Source: Gammaproteobacteria bacterium (GTDB lineage Bacteria; Pseudomonadota; Gammaproteobacteria; Pseudomonadales; Pseudohongiellaceae). From it: 41,271 nt of DNA. Positions 38,395 to 41,271 of this stretch are shown here, one piece after another. Below the pieces are notes generated by a model. The model made no database searches. It worked only from the letters and a program-made list of their open reading frames with translations, and was not told where the DNA came from. Made by a program: the position numbers and the translations under genes. Every line of letters begins with the position of its first letter. Position 1 is the first letter of the stretch. Where the stretch lies: the NCBI GenBank assembly GCA_003556835.1, contig PWQG01000210.1:1-41271 (forward strand), in the 5' to 3' direction.

Positions 38395-39609
38395 TCAGCG
38401 CCGGCGCGCCTCCAGCACAATCCCGTCAGCGATGAGTCGGTCGATCTGCTCCGGGTCCAGACCGGCTTCAGCCAGCAACTCACGGCTATGGCGCCCGTAC
38501 TCGGGCGGCAGATAACGCAGGCTGCCGGGCGTTCGGGAAAACTTGATGGGAATGCCGGTCATCCGGTACCAGTCTTTCTGCAGGTCCATCTGACGATGCC
38601 TGGTATGGGGGTGCGCAACCACCTGTCCCGTGTCGTGAATCGGCCCGGCAGGCAGCCCCGCAACCAGCAAACGCTCACAGAGAGCCTCACCGTCAAGACG
38701 GACCAGATGGGTCTCCAGCTCCACTTTCAGCTCGGCCCGATGCGCCACGCGGTCCGCATTACTGCCGAATCGCGGATCACCGGCGAGATCAGGCGCTCCG
38801 ATTTCCCCGCACAGGCGCTCGAATGCCCGGTTGTTACCCGCTCCGATGAATATGTCCACTGTCCGCGTGCGAAATGTGTCGTAGGGACTGATGTTGGGAT
38901 GGGCATTACCAGTGGCGACCGGCACCTTACCGGAGAGATTGTAGTTGACGACATGTGGATGCATCAGGGAAACAGCGCAATCATACAGGGTCATGTCGAT
39001 GTACTGGCCCAGCCCCGATCTTGACCGCTCCTGCAGGGCCATCAGGATGGCAATGGCAGCATAAAGGCCCGTGCCCATGTCCACCATGGCAATGCCCGAG
39101 CGGGTCGGGCTGCCTCCCGCTTCCCCGTTTACACTGAACCAGCCCGCCATCGCCTGCACGATGGCGTCGTAGCCCGGAAAACCACCCAATGGGCCATCGG
39201 CACCGAATCCACTGATGCGGCAGTGCACGAGCCGCGGAAAACGCGCCTTCAGCACATCCTCGTATCCCAGACCCCATTTTTCCATGGCACCGGGCTTGTA
39301 GTTTTCCAGCAACACGTCGGCATCGGCCAGCAGCTCCAGCAACAGTTCGCGACCGGCACTTGTTGACAGGTCCAGCCCCATGGAGCGCTTGTTGCGATTG
39401 ACCCCGATGAAATAGGCCGCGTCCGCCTCATGAAACGGGGGGCCCCAGTCCCGCACCTCATCACCCTGCGGCGGTTCGATCTTGACGATTTCCGCACCAT
39501 GGTCTCCGAGTACCTGTGTGCAATAAGGACCACCCAGTACACGGGAGAGATCAATCACACGGATGCCCTGGAGCGCCCCGCCGGTGTTGTTTGCCTGATC
39601 CATACCCAT
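38395..39609 (-). CDS. CaiB/BaiF family CoA-transferase
   Basis: LQGIRVIDLSRVLGGPYCTQVLGDHGAEIVKIEPPQGDEVRDWGPPF; FIGVNRNKRSMGLDLSTSAGRELLLELLADADVLLENYKPGAM. Confidence 0.95.
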   Translation of the reverse strand: MGMDQANNTGGALQGIRVIDLSRVLGGPYCTQVLGDHGAEIVKIEPPQGDEVRDWGPPFHEADAAYFIGVNRNKRSMGLDLSTSAGRELLLELLADADVLLENYKPGAMEKWGLGYEDVLKARFPRLVHCRISGFGADGPLGGFPGYDAIVQAMAGWFSVNGEAGGSPTRSGIAMVDMGTGLYAAIAILMALQERSRSGLGQYIDMTLYDCAVSLMHPHVVNYNLSGKVPVATGNAHPNISPYDTFRTRTVDIFIGAGNNRAFERLCGEIGAPDLAGDPRFGSNADRVAHRAELKVELETHLVRLDGEALCERLLVAGLPAGPIHDTGQVVAHPHTRHRQMDLQKDWYRMTGIPIKFSRTPGSLRYLPPEYGRHSRELLAEAGLDPEQIDRLIADGIVLEARRR

Positions 39610-39616
39610 CACCTCT

Positions 39617-40192
39617 TCATCTGTCGGGACGCCCCGGTGGCATCATGCCTGCGCCGGACGCATGTTGCCGGGCATATTCGATCATTGAAGGCAGGAAGAA
39701 CTCTGCAACCAGCACGGGTCGCCTGCCAATGAAAAACAGGGAGCGTCTGCCCCAGCAACCCTCTTCGCTACGGGCCACCTCAAAACGTTCACGCCGTAGT
39801 TGGCGCTGCCGGAATAGAAAAGCGCCCAATGGCTTGTTGTTGATATCTTTGAGGCTACGCAGGGATCCTCGCAGACTGGATCGCGGAATCAGGGTATGCG
39901 CCGCCACCCAGGGGGTACCTCTGCCCAGCAGCAGCACCTGTCTGGACCACATCTGCTGACGCAGCAGGGAATTGCTGAAATTGGGCCGCAGCGCGATTGC
40001 ATCGGGCCGACACCAACCTTCCCCGACCACCTGTACGCAAAATTCCCCCCCGCTGAGGCGCTGCAGCTTCCGGGTCAGTGATCCGGGTTCGCAGAGCCAC
40101 TGCCGCCAGTCACGATCGGGACGCGGCCAATACTGTTCCAGTGACTTCCAGTCCAGTGGCGCGTCAGCCCGGCATTCAACTCTGTTCATCAT
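39617..40192 (-). CDS. ubiC: Chorismate lyase
   Basis: SLTRKLQRLSGGEFCVQVVGEGWCRPDAIALRPNFSNSLLRQQMWSRQVLLLGRGTPWVAAHTLIPRSSLRGSLRSLKDINNKPLGAFLF...EFFLPSM. Confidence 0.88.
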   Translation of the reverse strand: MMNRVECRADAPLDWKSLEQYWPRPDRDWRQWLCEPGSLTRKLQRLSGGEFCVQVVGEGWCRPDAIALRPNFSNSLLRQQMWSRQVLLLGRGTPWVAAHTLIPRSSLRGSLRSLKDINNKPLGAFLFRQRQLRRERFEVARSEEGCWGRRSLFFIGRRPVLVAEFFLPSMIEYARQHASGAGMMPPGRPDR

Positions 40193-40210
40193 GCATCATT
40201 CCGAAATGAA

Positions 40211-40245
40211 AAACTCCCTGCCGACACATGTCCGGCAGGGAGTTT
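40211..40245 (-). terminator. Terminator of the OmpA-family gene
   Basis: AAACTCCCTGCCG-acacatgtc-CGGCAGGGAGTTT stem; the minus-strand side is followed by TT...CATTTC. Confidence 0.82.
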
Positions 40246-40293
40246 GAGGTCATGCGCCGCCGCAGCGGCGCGCCATCCGTGGACCGAAGCGGA

Positions 40294-41271
40294 TCAGTTC
40301 ACCTCGTCTTCCATCAGCGGTCGTTGCACGGTCGTGGACAGTACACTGACCGTACGACGATTGCGCTCGCGACCTTCCCGGGTGTCGTTGCTGGCAACCG
40401 GACGGCTCTCGCCATAGCCGGTTGTCGTGATCCGTCCCGGAGATACACCGAATTCCGAGATCAGCACTTCGCGTACTGCATTGGCACGACGCTCAGAAAG
40501 TCCCTGGTTGTATTCCTCAGGCCCGATGCTACAGGTATGACCTTCCAGCTCGGCAACAATATCCGGATGCTCTTCCAGGAACTGAGCCATCTCACGGATC
40601 TCACCGTAGTATTCAGGACGCACCTCGGCCCGGTCGAATTCGAACTGTACAGCCACTTCCACCTGGGCCACTTCCTCGATGATGATGGGGCAACCCACCT
40701 CATCCACGGCGTAACCGCGCGGGGTGTCAGGGCATTCATCCAGGTGATCCGGCACGCCGTCGCCATCACTGTCGACAATCTCGGGTTCAGGCTCGGGGGC
40801 CGGTGTCGGCGGAACACGCTCAGGCTCTGGAGCTGAACCCAGACGAACCACCAGACCGGTATCGATACCGAAATCATAAGTACTGTCGTCCAGACCGAAA
40901 TAGGTCCGCGCACCGGTGCGCCACTCGAAACGGTCATTGAACCGATAGCGCAGTCCGGCACCAAAGTTCAGAATGGTGTCATATTCATTGGTATCACGGA
41001 AGGTGTTATCACCCATACCGCCCACAAAGTACGGCGTCAGTCTGCCGATGCTGTTGTCCAGCCCGTAGATGAGGTCCAGTCGATACTGGCGCAGACGCTC
41101 ACGACCACCATCCGTGCGGTCTGGCGCCTGCCGGGTGTAGGCCAGCTCCAGATCCAGGCGGTCGGTCAAGCCGTAGCCGAGGCCGAACATGTAACCGGAT
41201 TCATCCTCCAATTGTCGCTCGCTGTCAAAATCCATCCACTGCAAACCGGGCACGACGTAGAATCGTCCCTG
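40294..41271 (-). CDS. OmpA family outer membrane protein (OprF-like), 5' end beyond window
   Basis: N-terminal beta-barrel strands; DSDGDGVPDHLDECPDTPRGYAVDEVGCP (TSP3-like); OmpA-C EFDRAEVRPEYYGEIREMAQFLEEHPDIVAELEGHTCSIGPEEYNQGLSERRANAVREVLI. The frame stays open to the window edge (QGRFYVVPGLQWMD). Confidence 0.93.
   Translation of the reverse strand, partial: QGRFYVVPGLQWMDFDSERQLEDESGYMFGLGYGLTDRLDLELAYTRQAPDRTDGGRERLRQYRLDLIYGLDNSIGRLTPYFVGGMGDNTFRDTNEYDTILNFGAGLRYRFNDRFEWRTGARTYFGLDDSTYDFGIDTGLVVRLGSAPEPERVPPTPAPEPEPEIVDSDGDGVPDHLDECPDTPRGYAVDEVGCPIIIEEVAQVEVAVQFEFDRAEVRPEYYGEIREMAQFLEEHPDIVAELEGHTCSIGPEEYNQGLSERRANAVREVLISEFGVSPGRITTTGYGESRPVASNDTREGRERNRRTVSVLSTTVQRPLMEDEVN

Overview
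The window is a dense, typical gammaproteobacterial chromosomal segment of about 41 kb with roughly 38 genes. I found no CRISPR array, transposase, phage module, rRNA or tRNA. Recognisable housekeeping blocks are purU/gloA/folD (one-carbon and glyoxalase), aminotransferase/uspA/DAHP synthase, and murJ with rpsT, proB, obgE, rpmA and rplU, with ispB divergent from rplU. These are followed by an acyl-CoA synthetase, ETF-QO, a TonB-dependent receptor, two CaiB/BaiF CoA-transferases, an HtrA protease divergent from a membrane-anchored winged-helix regulator, a five-gene minus-strand acyl-CoA/SDR/MDR/FAD run, ubiC and an OmpA-family protein truncated by the window end. I do not see convincing evidence for a new multi-gene system. 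The best leads are: (1) a head-to-head junction of two 5'-truncated genes at about 165-220; (2) an Nramp-fold protein lacking the DPGN and MPH metal motifs; (3) a short wHTH-TM regulator with a stub propeller domain, divergent from HtrA, with direct repeats between them; (4) a secreted TPR protein with a TonB-C-like tail; (5) a 33-aa membrane miniprotein with a good SD; and (6) a stand-alone version of a domain usually seen fused to secreted hydrolases. All identifications come from reading the sequence and from family knowledge. No database search was run.
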